Positions 1-10,804 of a stretch of DNA of 64,000 nucleotides are shown here, in pieces. The DNA lies in contig JAPJBO010000729.1 of NCBI GenBank assembly GCA_030068145.1, positions 1 through 64,000 on the forward strand, read 5' to 3'. Source of the stretch: Diplonema papillatum (taxonomy: Eukaryota > Euglenozoa > Diplonemea > Diplonemida > Diplonemidae). The notes below the pieces were generated by a model. The model was not told where the DNA came from. It saw only the letters and a program-made list of their open reading frames with translations, and did not search any database. The position numbers were made by a program, and so were the translations under genes. The number at the start of each line of letters is the position of its first letter. The first letter of the stretch is position 1.

Positions 1-733
1 ATTTTTTTTCCGGAAAAAAAAATTTGGCCATTTCCAAAAAGACACAAGGTTTTGACCCTGCATGCTAGCACAAGTCGCTCAGTTTGGGAATGCTGAGCGA
101 ATCGGCAGGTATCCCTCTGTTGAGGCATAAATACCGGATGCTGATGACGAACTAACAGGACGGAACGATGCAAAGACAACACGGCTCGACAACGTTCGAT
201 CGGGCAGAGGGTGAATTGGCTCAATAACACTGACTGTACTATTTTAGAAAGAAAGAAAAGGGTGTATCAGACTGTACACCAACCCCGGTTGATTGTCGGC
301 AACACAAGGGAAGGGAAGAATCAATGCTCGGAGGCGCCGTCGGGTGCTCATTTTTTTTTTGACGGGGGAGAAACAGTGCAAGTACGAACCGGATCCTCTC
401 TCTTGCGTTGAACGGACACGAAGTCCCGATTTTCCTGTGTTTCGTGTTGATCAGCACGTTCCCCCCTACTCTTTTTTTTTTTTTTATTTTGCCACTGGCG
501 GTTCCCTCGAGGGCTTCCTGCAAAGCAGGTGCCTATCCAAAACGAAGAAGAACGAAAATATTATAGGCGCGATCTTTGTTTGTACTGTTAGCGAGTGAAC
601 ACGATCGTCAAGCCAATCTCCTCCCAAACACGCTGCCAGCGTTCTCTTTCGAGTTTACAGTGGCGGCATTGAAAGAAGGTGACTCTCACATTCAGACAGC
701 TGATCTGGGAGATCCTGCGTGGCTGGCAGCCTG
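1..733. other. Intergenic, no gene recognised
   Basis: AT-rich start with long T and A runs. The overlapping short open frames here are uncorrelated with any recognisable family and differ in base composition from the GC-rich real genes further on. I see no supported gene. Confidence 0.6.
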
Positions 734-1168
734 CACGGTGAAGTCAAGCCTCAGGAGCTGGTGTTAACGAGGGTGCGCCCGAGTCACACCCGCTTTTTCG
801 GGTGTGGATGCACACCCGAAAAGCGGGTGTGACACCCGCCTTTTTTCCTGGACGAACAATCTTGCGGGTTGCCCTTCAATGTAACTAAAGTCCTCCAAAC
901 CACAATAAACACTAAAAAGACGAAGACTGTAGTGGTTGATCAGAATCCCTAACCTGAAAATGACACGGGGTACATACAAGTGGGAAACCGATCAACCGGC
1001 ACGCACAAACAGAACGAAGGGCCTGTTTTTTTTGTGTCTAACAAATGCAGTTTGTCAAGAACAAAAACAGATCGATGGCAGTGTACTATCCTCACTCCCG
1101 TTAGATGAACAAAACAGGTTTGAAGGAAGTGCGCACAAACAAAGCTTCTGAGGCTGGACTCCGCCGTG
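734..1168. mobile_element. Foldback MITE-like element with CACGGTG ends
   Basis: The left end CACGGTGAAGTC is followed by AGCCTCAGGAGCT, and the right end is its inverted match (AGCTTCTGAGGCTGGACT then CCGCCGTG). Inside, 785-831 is a near-perfect hairpin built from CACACCCG and CGGGTGTG arms. Related termini occur at 14290-14511 and 15654-15806. The flanks are TG on the left and TA on the right, so a target duplication is not clean. It has no coding capacity and must be non-autonomous. Confidence 0.6.
863..1015 (+). repeat. Dispersed repeat family A, copy 1
   Basis: Starts CAATCTTGCGGGTTGCCCTT and continues through GTGGTTGATCAGAAT to CCGGCACGCACAAACA. Clearly related copies lie at about 3869-4020 and 46010-46145 in the same orientation. 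Nature unknown; noncoding. Confidence 0.75.
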
Positions 1169-1230
1169 TATTCGGTGAGCATCTGCCCTTCCCTCGAGCT
1201 AAGTGGGGGGTCCTCCCACTTCCAGGCCTA

Positions 1231-1600
1231 CACGGCGCACTAGTCATGCCATTTATTAGTCACTTACTACTGATCTTACTAGTCATAAATCTTACTAGTC
1301 GTGTGACTACTGTCAGTACCTACCCTCCCCCGTGCATAAGATCGATGAAAAACTCGGGTTTTGGCAGTATCCATCTTAATCAAGGGGGGTATCCATCTTA
1401 AACACGGGGGCACTGTAGACTACAGTGTAGTCACTTTGCACAGGGGTACCTCACCCCCGTGTTTAAGATGGATTGGCATTCTCGCCCGTTATCCATCTTA
1501 ATCAAGGGCTCCATCTTATGCACGGGGGGGGGGGTAGGTAGTAAGAATAATATAAGATGAGTAGCCGTTACGCTGTTTTTCAAATTTCTCGTGCACCGTG
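1231..1600. mobile_element. 370-bp TA-flanked MITE with ACTAGT repeats
   Basis: Begins CACGGCGCACTAGT and ends CTCGTGCACCGTG, with TA directly outside both ends (1229-1230 and 1601-1602). Multiple ACTAGT motifs lie inside the left end. The centre holds inverted copies of a motif around CCATCTTAA and CCCCCGTG. It has no ORF, so it is a non-autonomous relative of the 4-kb element at 22694-26731, with which it shares terminal sequence and TA flanks. Confidence 0.75.
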
Positions 1601-1602
1601 TA

Positions 1603-2942
1603 GAGACCGAACGCGTACGAATCCTCTCCTAAGCCACACTCCCTAAGACGTGTAAAGGGGACGCGCCCAATCCGTTTTCACGACGACTGGTGAGAAAGAT
1701 GACCCGACACGCGCAAACGGCACCGCCCCACTTTTTTCTCCTTACCATTTGGGCTCCGGGTGTCTCGATGGCCGACCGGAGACTCTAAAATACAACTTCA
1801 AAGTACTGCACAACACCCCCAACCGGCTGTTAAAGAAAGAATAACACTTTTACACGGTGAGGTCCAGCCCAGGAACAGTTGTTTTGCCTTTTCCGATTGC
1901 TCGGTGAGATACATCGACGAACGACAAGACGATGTGACCGCAAGACACGAGGAGATGATGCACGACAACCGCACTCTCCGCGCGGCTTGGCCCTGTGTCA
2001 ACGAAAACGCAAATGTCAAGACCGTTCCTCTCCCATGGACTCGTTCCAGATCCGAGTTAGCATACTCGTTATGCGCTCGATCAAATGGTCAAGGTAATCG
2101 GGAAAACACGATGGCGACATACAAAAATCCACGAAAAGAGACGGTCATACGGTACCAAGAAGACAGACAGTCACCTACTACGGCACTGTACTGAGGAGGG
2201 CCTACCGTAAGTAAGGTAATGACCAACACCGAAGGTACCCACCGATTCTCTTACCTCGTGTAACCACCACTCTTACGACACTAAGAGGACACAGGATATC
2301 TTCCCCTATTGACGAAGGCCACCCGGAGACTTTAATACCCCGGAGTTCCAAGCGAACTCACTCTACAACAGGCAATCGAGGAAAGCTACCAGTCGTGCGT
2401 AGCGAGCGAGCCACCATCGGCAACATTGTTTGCCGCCTGGCCCGCCTAACGTGCGCGTGGCTCAAACACGGGCCCAAACAAGGTACAGATACGATACAAT
2501 GTTTCAGCACCATTCCAAGCACGTTCTTGCTTATCACCCCCTCCTAGCTCATTATGCCTGTCTCTGCGTCTCTATCTCTCTCTCTCTGTCTTTCTCCGTT
2601 CTTGAAACATAGTGGCCCCTTCTCTCTCTCTTTCTCTTTTTCGTCTACTCTTCCTCGTTTCTTCTTTTTCTCTCCTTCTATCCCTTACCTTTCGCCCCCC
2701 ACCTCTTTTTGTCTTTTTTGCATTGCTTTTACTTCTTCCCTCTTCCCCCCTTCCCATGTTGGACCCGTTTCCAATACAGCACATTCCTGGACCCCCCCAG
2801 CCACCCACCCCCACGCCCCGCATTCCTGTTTCGTGATTCGTTTGCTCCTTCTGCTCCTCGTCGTCTGCTTCCTGTGCTCCTTTTCTCTCTGTTGCGGTTG
2901 AAGGCCGGACGCCGCGTGCGATGCTTTTTGACAGAGTTAACG
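1603..2942. other. Intergenic, no gene recognised
   Basis: Contains a pyrimidine-rich tract (about 2565-2760) and a partial copy of dispersed family B near 2440-2545. Open frames here arise from low-complexity sequence. Nothing resembles a protein family. Confidence 0.6.
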
Positions 2943-3614
2943 GTGCTCGCCCCTGTGTCGACCCAGAAACAGCCAAAACGGCCCGGAAAGTCCACCGCAA
3001 AAGCGAGCGAGAGCAGAACTTGACTTGGAAATGACCGGTTTGACCTCATCCTCATCATCGTTGACTCTCCCGACGGACGACGTCATAAAGTAACACCAGC
3101 CCGTGAACAGTGCTCGCCCCCTGTGTCGACCCGGAAACAGCCAAAACGGCCCGGAAAGTCCACCGCGAAAGCGAGCGGGAGCAGAACTTGACTTGGAAAT
3201 GACCGGTTTGACCTCATCCTCATCATCGTTGACTCTCCCGACGGACGACGTCATAAAGTAACACTAGCCCGTGAACAGTGCTCGCCCCCTGTGTCGACCC
3301 GGAAACAGCCAAAACGGCCCGGAAAGTCCACCGCGAAAGCGAGCGGGAGCAGAACTTGACTTAGAAATGACCGGTTTGACCTCATCCTCATCATCGTTGA
3401 CTCTCCCGACGGACGACGTCATAACGTAACACTAGCCCGTGAACAGTGCTCGCCCCCTGTGTCGACCCAGAAACAGTCAAAACGGCCCGGAAAGTCCGCA
3501 CCGCGAAAGCGAGCGGGAACTATACTTGACTTGGAAATGACCAGTTTGACCTCATCCTCATCATCGTTGACTCTCCGACGGACGACGTCATAAAGTAACA
3601 CTAGCCCGTGAACA
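2943..3614 (+). repeat. 168-bp tandem repeat, four copies
   Basis: Copies start at 2943, 3110, 3278 and 3446 with GTGCTCGCCCC and run through CATCCTCATCATCGTTGACT and GACGACGTCATAA. Spacing is 167-169 bp and copies are highly similar. They are followed by two copies of a shorter unit around TTGATGGCACTTGCACTTTA (3621-3702). Noncoding. Confidence 0.9.
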
Positions 3615-3730
3615 GTGCTCGCCTGCCTTGATGGCACTTGCACTTTACAGAACTCGATGCTTGCCTGCCTTGATGGCACTTGCACTTTACAGAACTCAAT
3701 GCTCGTCCCTGTGTGTGTGGGGCGCGCCGC

Positions 3731-3783
3731 TTGTAGGTGTCGAGTGTGTCTGCGACGATGGCCGATGTGAACCAGCACCAAGC
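3731..3783 (+). pseudogene. 5'-end fragment of the mitochondrial carrier gene
   Basis: This segment matches 4755-4807 almost base for base, covering the last bases before the carrier start and about its first 15 codons, then stops matching. The first in-frame ATG of the carrier is GTG here, while the second (ATGGCCGATGTG) is kept. It is a dead duplicate lying about 1 kb upstream of the intact gene, in the same orientation. Confidence 0.85.
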
Positions 3784-3868
3784 TGGCGGACATCGCGTTC
3801 CGCCTTCGGTCCGCCGCCTCCGCACCAACCCACTTATTTTCACTTCTTTTGGACAACCTTTTAGTACT

Positions 3869-4020
3869 AACAATCTTGCGGGTTGCCCTTCAATGTATTG
3901 TGCAGGCTGAAAAGACGTCGGCAGCGTGTTTTGGTGGTTGATCAGAATTCCTTACCTGAATATCCACAGGGTAGATACACAGGGGGAAAACGATCACCCG
4001 GCACGCACAAACAAAAACAC
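3869..4020 (+). repeat. Dispersed repeat family A, copy 2
   Basis: Same order of blocks as 863-1015: CTTGCGGGTTGCCCTTCAAT, GGTTGATCAGAATTCC, then CGGCACGCACAAACA. It lies between the carrier fragment and the intact carrier gene. Confidence 0.75.
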
Positions 4021-4670
4021 ACAGGTGCCAAAGTGGGCACTAAGCCTCCTGCTCGCCGCTCCGCCGCGAGCTTCTGCTGTGGCGTCATCTGCTTGAGCAC
4101 AGGGTGCACGCGCCCCGACGGATGACACTTGTTGGGTGAGTATACGTGTGGGGGGGGTTCTGACCTCGTGAGGGTGCAGATTGACCTGGCACTCAGAACC
4201 GACAATGAATTGTCGGTTGCGCGTCCTTCGTGTCAGGCGTCTCCGAAGGCCCTCGAGTTCGCCGCCAACGTGCCGAAGCCGAAGGTCGGCCTGCAGCCCA
4301 GGTGCCGCCGGCACCTCGCAGTCCGACGAGGGCGACTGCCTGCCGACCGCAGCGGCGAATCGCAGTAACCAACCCCGCGACTGAGATGGTGAAAAATGAG
4401 TGACACTAGCTACGAAAGACAGCGATACACCCGACGACTCAGAAGGTGAAACATGAGTGGCGTCCGCTAGAAATGACAGAAATATTCCCCGCGACACGAA
4501 CTGTGCAAATGAGTGAAAAACAGTGAGAACCGACGGTAACCCCCCACAGCTCGCACACCACCGTCACCCGGAAACTCTGCTTTCGGCAGCGAAGTTTTTC
4601 ACTTCGAAAAGGGAAACGGGCGACACTGCACAAGCCCCTTCTCTCAGATCACGGGACAACAAAAATAATT
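4021..4670. other. Upstream region of the carrier gene
   Basis: I see no gene. At 4373-4510 three diverged copies of a short unit around GAAAAATGAGTG and CCCCGCGAC occur. Confidence 0.5.
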
Positions 4671-4674
4671 TCAC

Positions 4675-4680
4675 TATATA
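4675..4680 (+). promoter_or_regulatory. Candidate TATA box for the carrier gene
   Basis: TATATA sits about 80 bp upstream of the carrier start. Its position fits a TATA element with a roughly 50-nt leader; this is inference only. Confidence 0.35.
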
Positions 4681-4760
4681 ACCAGGCCTCATATTGCAGG
4701 AATCCGTTGACTCTCCTCGGTGTCGGGGAGGGAGAGGGGGCCATCACCATCACTTTGTAG

Positions 4761-5813
4761 ATGTCGAGCGCGTCGGCGACGATGGCCGATGTGAACCAAC
4801 ACCAAGCCTTGCGGCGGATGCAGCAGGAGGTGCACGAGCAGGTGCGCACCGGGTGTTCGCCCGTGTGGGAAACCGCCCTCAGCGGCGCCCTGGCCGGCAT
4901 GGTGTCCCGCACGACGACCGCGCCCTTGGACCGGCTGAAGACCCTCATGGCCCTCCGCGACGCGTTTCGGTCCACGCAGAAGGTGAAGCTCTCGTCTCGA
5001 TCCGCCGGCCTCTGCGGCGGGCTCAAGATGATCTACGCCGAGGGCGGCGTCACCGCCTTCTGGCGCGGCAACTTCACCAACGTCGTCAAGGTCATGCCCG
5101 AGACCGCGGTCAAGTTCATCGTCTTCGAGCGACTCAAGCCAAAGGCCGCCAGCTGCGACTCGACCACCAACGCCCAAAGCACTCAAAAAAACCTCTTCCC
5201 GCGCTTCGTCGCCGGTGCCACCGCAGGCATGGTGGCTCAAAGCGTCGTATACCCACTCGACGTCATCAAAACGCGGTTGGCCGCATCCGAAACCGGCGTC
5301 TACCGGCACGAGTTGCGCTACGGAGGCATGCTTGGCCACGTGGTAAGTCGGATGCTGAAGTACGAAGGCTGGCGGGCCATGTACAGAGGCATGGGAGTGT
5401 CCGTCCTGGGGATGATCCCGTACGCGGGGCTCGATCTGATGATCTTCGAGAGCTTGAAGGTGTTCTACGAGAAGGAGCTCGGGCACCCCCCTGCTTGGAG
5501 CGACATGCTCGCATTCGGCATGTTTTCGTCGTGCGTCGCCCAGACCTGCACCTATCCCTTAGGCGTCGTGCGCATGCGGCTCCAGGCCCAGGGCATGACT
5601 CTCGACCGTCCGGTCATGTTCACCGGCCCGATGCACTGCTTCACAACGACCTATCGGTCCCACGGGCTCAGAGGACTGTACTCCGGCTTCATCCCGTCCC
5701 TCCTCAAAGTGGCCCCCGCCGCCGCGATATCGTACACCGTCTACGAACACTCGAAGGCGGGCCTGGCCGGGGTGAGGCTCGACAGGGAGCTCGCGGCGCT
5801 GGAGGAAGTGTAG
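4761..5813 (+). CDS. Mitochondrial carrier (SLC25), SCaMC/ATP-Mg-Pi-like, no EF hands
   Basis: A 350-codon single-exon gene for an inner-membrane solute carrier with the usual three tandem repeats. The PX[DE]XX[KR] signatures are PLDRLK (aa 55-60), PLDVIK (165-170) and PLGVVR (266-271). The third lacks the acidic residue, as is typical of the calcium-dependent ATP-Mg/phosphate carriers (SLC25A23/24/25/41), whose third motif is PLALVR. Other SCaMC-like features are FWRGNFTNVVKVMPE (aa 100-114), LGMIPYAGLDL (216-226) and LKVAPAAAISY (315-325). The calcium-binding N-terminal half of full SCaMCs is absent, so it would resemble the short SLC25A41 type. Two starts are possible (4761 and 4782). The duplicate fragment at 3731 keeps only the second ATG, so 4782 could be the functional one. 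The substrate is inferred from family resemblance only. Confidence 0.95.
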   Translation: MSSASATMADVNQHQALRRMQQEVHEQVRTGCSPVWETALSGALAGMVSRTTTAPLDRLKTLMALRDAFRSTQKVKLSSRSAGLCGGLKMIYAEGGVTAFWRGNFTNVVKVMPETAVKFIVFERLKPKAASCDSTTNAQSTQKNLFPRFVAGATAGMVAQSVVYPLDVIKTRLAASETGVYRHELRYGGMLGHVVSRMLKYEGWRAMYRGMGVSVLGMIPYAGLDLMIFESLKVFYEKELGHPPAWSDMLAFGMFSSCVAQTCTYPLGVVRMRLQAQGMTLDRPVMFTGPMHCFTTTYRSHGLRGLYSGFIPSLLKVAPAAAISYTVYEHSKAGLAGVRLDRELAALEEV

Positions 5814-5934
5814 CGGCTTGGCTGCGCGCGAAGGGAGACCGCTGTTTTTTTCCCCGCGAGCCGTTTCGAGGTCCTTCCCCGTTGGCTGTTGTCTGGTTCT
5901 TGCTGTTCTGGCTTAATGCCGACCCTGCAGTTGG

Positions 5935-6320
5935 ACTTCAGTCTGACTCTTCAGTCTGACTCTTCAGTCTGACTCTTCAGTCTGACTCTTCAGTCTGACT
6001 CTTCAGTCTGACTCTTCAGTCTGACTCTTCAGTCTGACTTCAGTCTGACTTCAGTCTGACTCTTCAGTCTGACTCTTCAGTCTGACTCTTCAGTCTGACT
6101 CTTCAGTCTGACTCTTCAGTCTGACTCTTCAGTCTGACTCTTCAGTCTGACTCTTCAGTCTGACTCTTCAGTCTGACTCTTCAGTCTGACTCTTCAGTCT
6201 GACTCTTCAGTCTGACTCTTCAGTCTGACTCTTCAGTCTGACTCTTCAGTCTGACTCTTCAGTCTGACTCTTCAGTCTGACTCTTCAGTCTGACTCTTCA
6301 GTCTGACTCTTCAGTCTGAC
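5935..6320 (+). repeat. 13-bp minisatellite downstream of the carrier gene
   Basis: About 29 copies of TCTGACTCTTCAG, with two short 11-bp variants near 6040. The array begins about 120 bp after the carrier stop codon, so it may lie in or just past the 3' untranslated region. Confidence 0.95.
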
Positions 6321-6466
6321 TTTGGTCTGGCTTCAGTCTTACCTGACGTTAGCCTGACTTCGCCGGCCGTTTGATTTTCCACCAAAGCTGGTTCACCATT
6401 CGTGGGAGAAATAGGTCTCCGAATCCACATGAGGCAATGCTCCCAAAACCCAAACCTGAAACGGGA

Positions 6467-6582
6467 ACATACCCAGTTTCACTGGAGTGCCCGTTCCCGG
6501 CAAGCTACGAGGGAACGAACCGGTAAGAGTGCCAACGCTACTCTTTCTAGAATGTAGTCTATTCATAATAACCAACTACATA
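6467..6582 (+). repeat. Duplicated segment shared with 20178-20294
   Basis: Begins ACATACCCAGTTTCACTGGA and ends in AACCAACTACATA. The copy at 20178-20294 continues without a break into TAAAAGGTGTCACGG. Here it is interrupted by the 2.2-kb element that follows. Confidence 0.9.
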
Positions 6583-6984
6583 TCACCCATTCCACGAAAA
6601 AGTGTCACAGATTTCGGCTTTTTTCGGATTTCTGCCGAAAATTTCCATCTGCAGGTCCGAAAATGGTCGGTTTCGAGATTTTGAGGACACGTTTGAATCC
6701 GTTGAGGACAGGGCTTTCCGAATATTTGGTCGGATAAAAATTTTGACCGACCCCCCCCCCGGAAATGGAGGTCGGCACCCGAAAAAATGGGGTCCTGGAG
6801 ATCGGATTTTTTTCTCTCTGCATCCAGGAGGGGGTCAGATTTTGATCGCTGGGCTAGCTGGCAGCTTGCCCATAATCGCGCATCCCAGAACTACTCGAAA
6901 ACCAAAAGATTTCCCAAAAAGACCTCGAAAATAATTTCCAGACGGCTGCTTTTCACACCGAAAAATCGCAAAAAAAAAAATCGG

Positions 6985-7050
6985 GCCGGGGGAATCGAAC
7001 CATGGCCTACAGGGGCCCAGGAGGGTGCGGTAACCGTTAGGCTATGTTGC
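6985..7050 (-). repeat. tRNA-derived SINE-like head
   Basis: On the minus strand a pol III box A (TAGCCTAACGG, 7034-7044) and box B (GGTTCGATTCC, 6991-7001) are spaced as in tRNA genes. Stems do not fold into a convincing cloverleaf, so this is a tRNA-derived element and not a working tRNA gene. Confidence 0.55.
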
Positions 7051-7080
7051 CAAACCCCGGGCCATTTTTTTTTTTTTTAA

Positions 7081-8255
7081 CATGTCGACGCCCGTAGGCA
7101 ACGGCTTCACTGGGCCGGATTTAACGTCGGGTTAGAAACTGAACTGATACTGAAAGAAAAATGGAAACGGGGAGGAATTCGATTGTCGGGGCTTCCTGCA
7201 AACTGATCCCCCCATGTAGGCCTTACTAGTGACGGCCGGGTAGGTCAGGTGGAGCGCCCGTGACTGACAGATGCAGCTAGACAGTGTAGGCTTAGACCTA
7301 TTCTGTAGCCTGTTACGCTAATGCCTTGACAACTTGCTGTTCGAGCCCTTATCACTGGGACTTGTGCACTGACTAGCGAGACTGAGCGAATGTACACATG
7401 GTACACGGCTGAATGTGTACATGCTTCGATGCATACGTGCATGCGCGTTGCACATAAGTACGAGAATATGGCAGTAACGGCAGGGCCGTTGTCGAAAGTC
7501 ACAGTGCAGACCTGAGCCACCGTTCACACCCCCGATCCGACTAGCCGACGAAAGAAGGCTAAGTTGCCGGAACAAACGTGTACGCATACAATGACAACCT
7601 TGTTATGACGAGGACGGTTGGCCACAGGCTGACCTTGCTTCAGGTAAGGCCGGCGACCTGAGCATTAACTCAGGTGTTGACTGCACTAGAGAAGCTTACA
7701 GGTAACGATGTAATTCACAAAGCAATAGGCGGCATCCGGCGCGCTCTACACGACGTCACAGCGGCGACTCTTTCAAACGAACGGTTGCGCCGACTTGCGG
7801 GGACACGGTCATTTGCAGCCAAGCCCTAAGACTCAGCGAACGCCTTCGAAGATGTTGACAATCTCCGCGGCTGAAACAGATTAGTGTCCAACGCGAGCGG
7901 CATCGCAATCCGTTGGTGGGATGATGTCGCTTCAGCCTGAACCCCTGGCATTGCGGACGTTAGTGCAAGGTGTTCACCAGGTTCAATTCAGGGTTGGAGA
8001 CCGTTCACTTTTCTATTCGGTTGGAAGGGAGGACAGAGTTGTTGATTGAGTTTGAACAGGTGCCAACAGGGGCCAAAATTCGCTTTTAGCGCCTGCTCAG
8101 TTGGAATTCTTATCGGAAAGTGCGAGATCGTCATTTACTCGTTTCCAGTGTCCCAGGACGGTATTTCTGCTCTCTCAGAGCTTATTTCGCCCGGTTTGCG
8201 AAGAACTCAAAATGAGTCCAAAGATTCGCACTCGGTAGTGAATAAAAAAAATTTT
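7081..8255. other. Interior of the 2.2-kb element, nothing recognised
   Basis: No ORF above about 90 codons and no domain is recognisable. No transposase remnant is seen in this part. Confidence 0.5.
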
Positions 8256-8261
8256 CGCCGT

Positions 8262-8350
8262 TTGGGGGGCTCCTGGTCTAGTGGTTAGGACGTCGGACTA
8301 TTATCCCATTTATCCCATTCGTCCACGGTTCGATTCCTCCTCAACCACTA
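8262..8350 (+). repeat. tRNA-derived SINE-like head
   Basis: Box A TGGTCTAGTGG (8274-8284) and a perfect box B GGTTCGATTCC (8327-8337). The middle contains a duplicated TTATCCCATT that destroys the anticodon arm. It resembles a tRNA-Glu or tRNA-Asp type head. Confidence 0.6.
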
Positions 8351-8540
8351 TTTCAGGTGTTCAGGGATTGGCTCCTGAATGCAACTCCTAGCCCAGTCTC
8401 TGTAAAAAACGGCTGCACAGGTTGACCGTGTGGGTGCCAAAGTGGCCCGAATACGATCCAGGGAGAGGCGACTACCATAGAAAATGGGGTACCCTGAGAC
8501 GTTTACCCAAAAAAAAAAAAAAAAAAAAAGCCGTTTTTTT

Positions 8541-8790
8541 AGCCCATGGTCCAGAGGTTACCACACCCACACAGGGGTTTGTGGGTCGGTGGTTCGATTC
8601 CCGCCGGAAATCGTTTTTTTGGGTTTTTGAAACAGCCCCAAAACCGACCTTTTGCCCATCTGCACGCCAGATTTTGGTCGCCACGCGAGCTGATTGCTTG
8701 CCCATAATCGCCAGGGATAGCTCTTTCCATCCCAAAAAAAATTTCCCGAAAATTCCAAAATTTTGACCCAAAACGGGCTGCTTTTCAGAC
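8541..8790 (+). repeat. tRNA-derived SINE copy
   Basis: Box A TGGTCCAGAGG (8547-8557) and box B GGTTCGATTCC (8591-8601) are followed by a body running to about 8770. The whole unit, head and body, is present inverted at about 23815-24015, which supports a real SINE family. Confidence 0.75.
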
Positions 8791-8832
8791 GGAAAATCTG
8801 TGACACTTTTTCGTGGAATGGGTGATATAAAA

Positions 8833-9000
8833 GGTGTCACGGGATAAGCCGGCAGCCGCTGCTTTATTCATTAAATAACCTAGCCTGTGGGAATAGTGCA
8901 TGCAGATCCGCGTGATTTGTACTTAAAAGTTCCCGGCAAGTAAAATGCTGAACGGCTTTATCACGTGTGCGGCCCTGAGATAACCCCCTCAGGTGACACC
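8833..9000. mobile_element. Short MITE with GGTGTCA ends
   Basis: Begins GGTGTCACGGGATAAGCC and ends CAGGTGACACC, with a shared core around GTACTTAAAAGTTCCC. Relatives lie at 20298-20402 (GGTGTCACGGG to GGTGGCACC) and 42490-42617 (GGTGTCACGGG to GCTGACACC). Ends are inverted (GGTGTCA / TGACACC). Flanks give no consistent target duplication. Confidence 0.7.
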
Positions 9001-9037
9001 ACTTTATTTTTAGCCATACTTCAACTCCCGTAGACGA

Positions 9038-9040
<3 letters not shown>

Positions 9041-9114
<74 letters not shown>
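9041..9114 (+). repeat. GA dinucleotide microsatellite
   Basis: An uninterrupted GA tract. It abuts the 155-bp tandem array, whose units each begin with GAGAGAGAAATGCTG. Confidence 0.95.
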
Positions 9115-9745
9115 AATGCTGAGTGCTGAGTGGCAGCCATTCCGCACGTCATTTCGCGCAAGACCTGTGTTCCAAGCGGAATTCTTCGCTGTGGAAGCTG
9201 TGGAAAGGCGCAGGCACTCTTCATACTTCACCGGCCAACGGACCTTTGACCGGTTAGACCGGCCGAGAGAGAAATGCTGCGTGTTGAGTGGCAGCCATTG
9301 CGCACGCCAATCCGCGCAAGACCTGTGTTTCAAGCGGAGTTCTTGCCGTGGAAAGGCGCAGGCACGCAGCAGATTCATACTTCGCCGGCCAGCAGGCCTT
9401 TGACCGGTTAGACCGGCCGAGAGAGAAATGCTGAGTGTGAGTGGCAGCCATGCAGCTCGCCATTCCGCGCAAGACCTGTGTCTAAACTGGAATTCTCGCT
9501 GTGGAAGCTGTGGAAAGGCGCAGGCACGCAGCAGCTTCATACTTCACCGACCAGCGGGCCTTTGACCGGTAAGACCGGCCGAGAGAGAAATGCTGAGTGC
9601 TGAGTGGCAGCCATTCAGCTCGCCATCCCGCGCAAGACCTGTGCTTCAATCGGAGTTCTCGCTGTAGAAAGGCGTAGAAACGCAGCAGATTCATACTTCA
9701 ACGGCCAGCGGGCCTTTGACCGGTTAGACCGGCTGAGAGAGAAAT
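9110..9745 (+). repeat. Tandem repeat of about 155 bp, four copies plus a partial
   Basis: Units carry GAGAGAGAAATGCTGAGTG, GTGGCAGCCATT, CGCAAGACCTGTG, GAAAGGCGCAGGCACG and TTTGACCGGTTAGACCGG. Starts are near 9109, 9270, 9420, 9580 and 9733. The open frames reported across it on the minus strand follow from the repeat and the GA tract. Confidence 0.85.
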
Positions 9746-10302
9746 GCTGACTGCTGCAGGAAGGGTGCAGATACGCAGCACAACCCGGCTTTCGCCGGCC
9801 ATCAGGCCTTGAGTTCTTTGGCCGTAATAAAATGCTGCCCATTCTATGCGCGCCGTTCCGCGGAAATAACCCCATTCCTCTTCCCTTTTATTTTGCGAGC
9901 TAATCAAGCTACACGGTGAGGTCAGACTCATACCGCGTGTCCTACTCAGGTTCCGCGCTGCCGCCTTACGTGTCCGTGGCAGAAAGGACCGAAACACGGC
10001 GCAGACGGTACCGGCGCGGTGTTGAACACGTATCCATTCCATGCACGTTCTCGCAATTCCCCCCCCCCTTTTTTTCTTTTGCGAAGCTAATAGACTACAG
10101 AGTGCTCCACTTCCCAACCCCTTACGCAAAGCTACATGGAGCCCCCCAAAGGATCACGGAGGGAAGTGTATGCCCATAAAGACCGACCATCACATGCTTC
10201 GACACTATGCCGAAGAGAACTTACCTTATGTAAGGGTGCATTGGATAGTGGCCGAAATCGAATCGCCAGACTTGGCCGGCCATTGGTCGGCTAGACTGGT
10301 GG

Positions 10303-10461
<159 letters not shown>

Positions 10462-10804
10462 TCATTCTGCGCGTGCCATTCCGTGCGAAAATCGCGGGTT
10501 CAAACCCATTTGGCCTTTGATCGGTCTTTAGACCGGTCGAGCGAGCGTTGCACAGCGGCATGCCATTCCGCGCTAAGACCAGGGTGTCCAAGATGATCCC
10601 CCGCTCCACAAAGTTAAGCCGGTTCCCCTCCTGATAGACATTGATGGACCGACAAATCCAGCTCCAGGCAATTATATGCATCGCCAGGGGATAGGGATGA
10701 ACCTGATAGACCGTGCTGCACCGTAGTTTGTTTGGGTTAGAATGCAACGAAGCTGTGGCGATACTCTGCATCGCCGGCGTCGCGGTTATCTCTTCGCACG
10801 TGAT

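Larger units (their letters stand above)
6583..8825. mobile_element. 2,243-bp TA-flanked transposable element
   Basis: The ends are a perfect 32-bp inverted repeat beginning TCACCCATTCCACGAAAA. TA lies outside both ends (6581-6582, 8826-8827). The empty site at 20285-20303 reads CTACATATAAAAGG, exactly what is expected if the element and one TA are removed. TA duplication is typical of the Tc1/mariner and related groups. I find no transposase; the longest open frames (about 120 codons) are A- and T-run driven. The interior holds at least three tRNA-like segments and two related blocks around GCTTGCCCATAATCGC (6865 and 8696). Probably a non-autonomous composite. Confidence 0.9.

Noticed and set aside
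1760-2194. 144-codon plus-strand ORF
   Set aside because: No recognisable domain, no composition bias like the real genes, no conserved copy in the window.
2572-3254. ORFs of 100-145 codons over 2.5-3.9 kb
   Set aside because: Generated by a pyrimidine-rich tract and by the 168-bp tandem repeat, which happens to be divisible by three.
4694-5959. 421-codon plus-strand frame overlapping the carrier
   Set aside because: Arg-rich shadow in another frame of a clear SLC25 gene.
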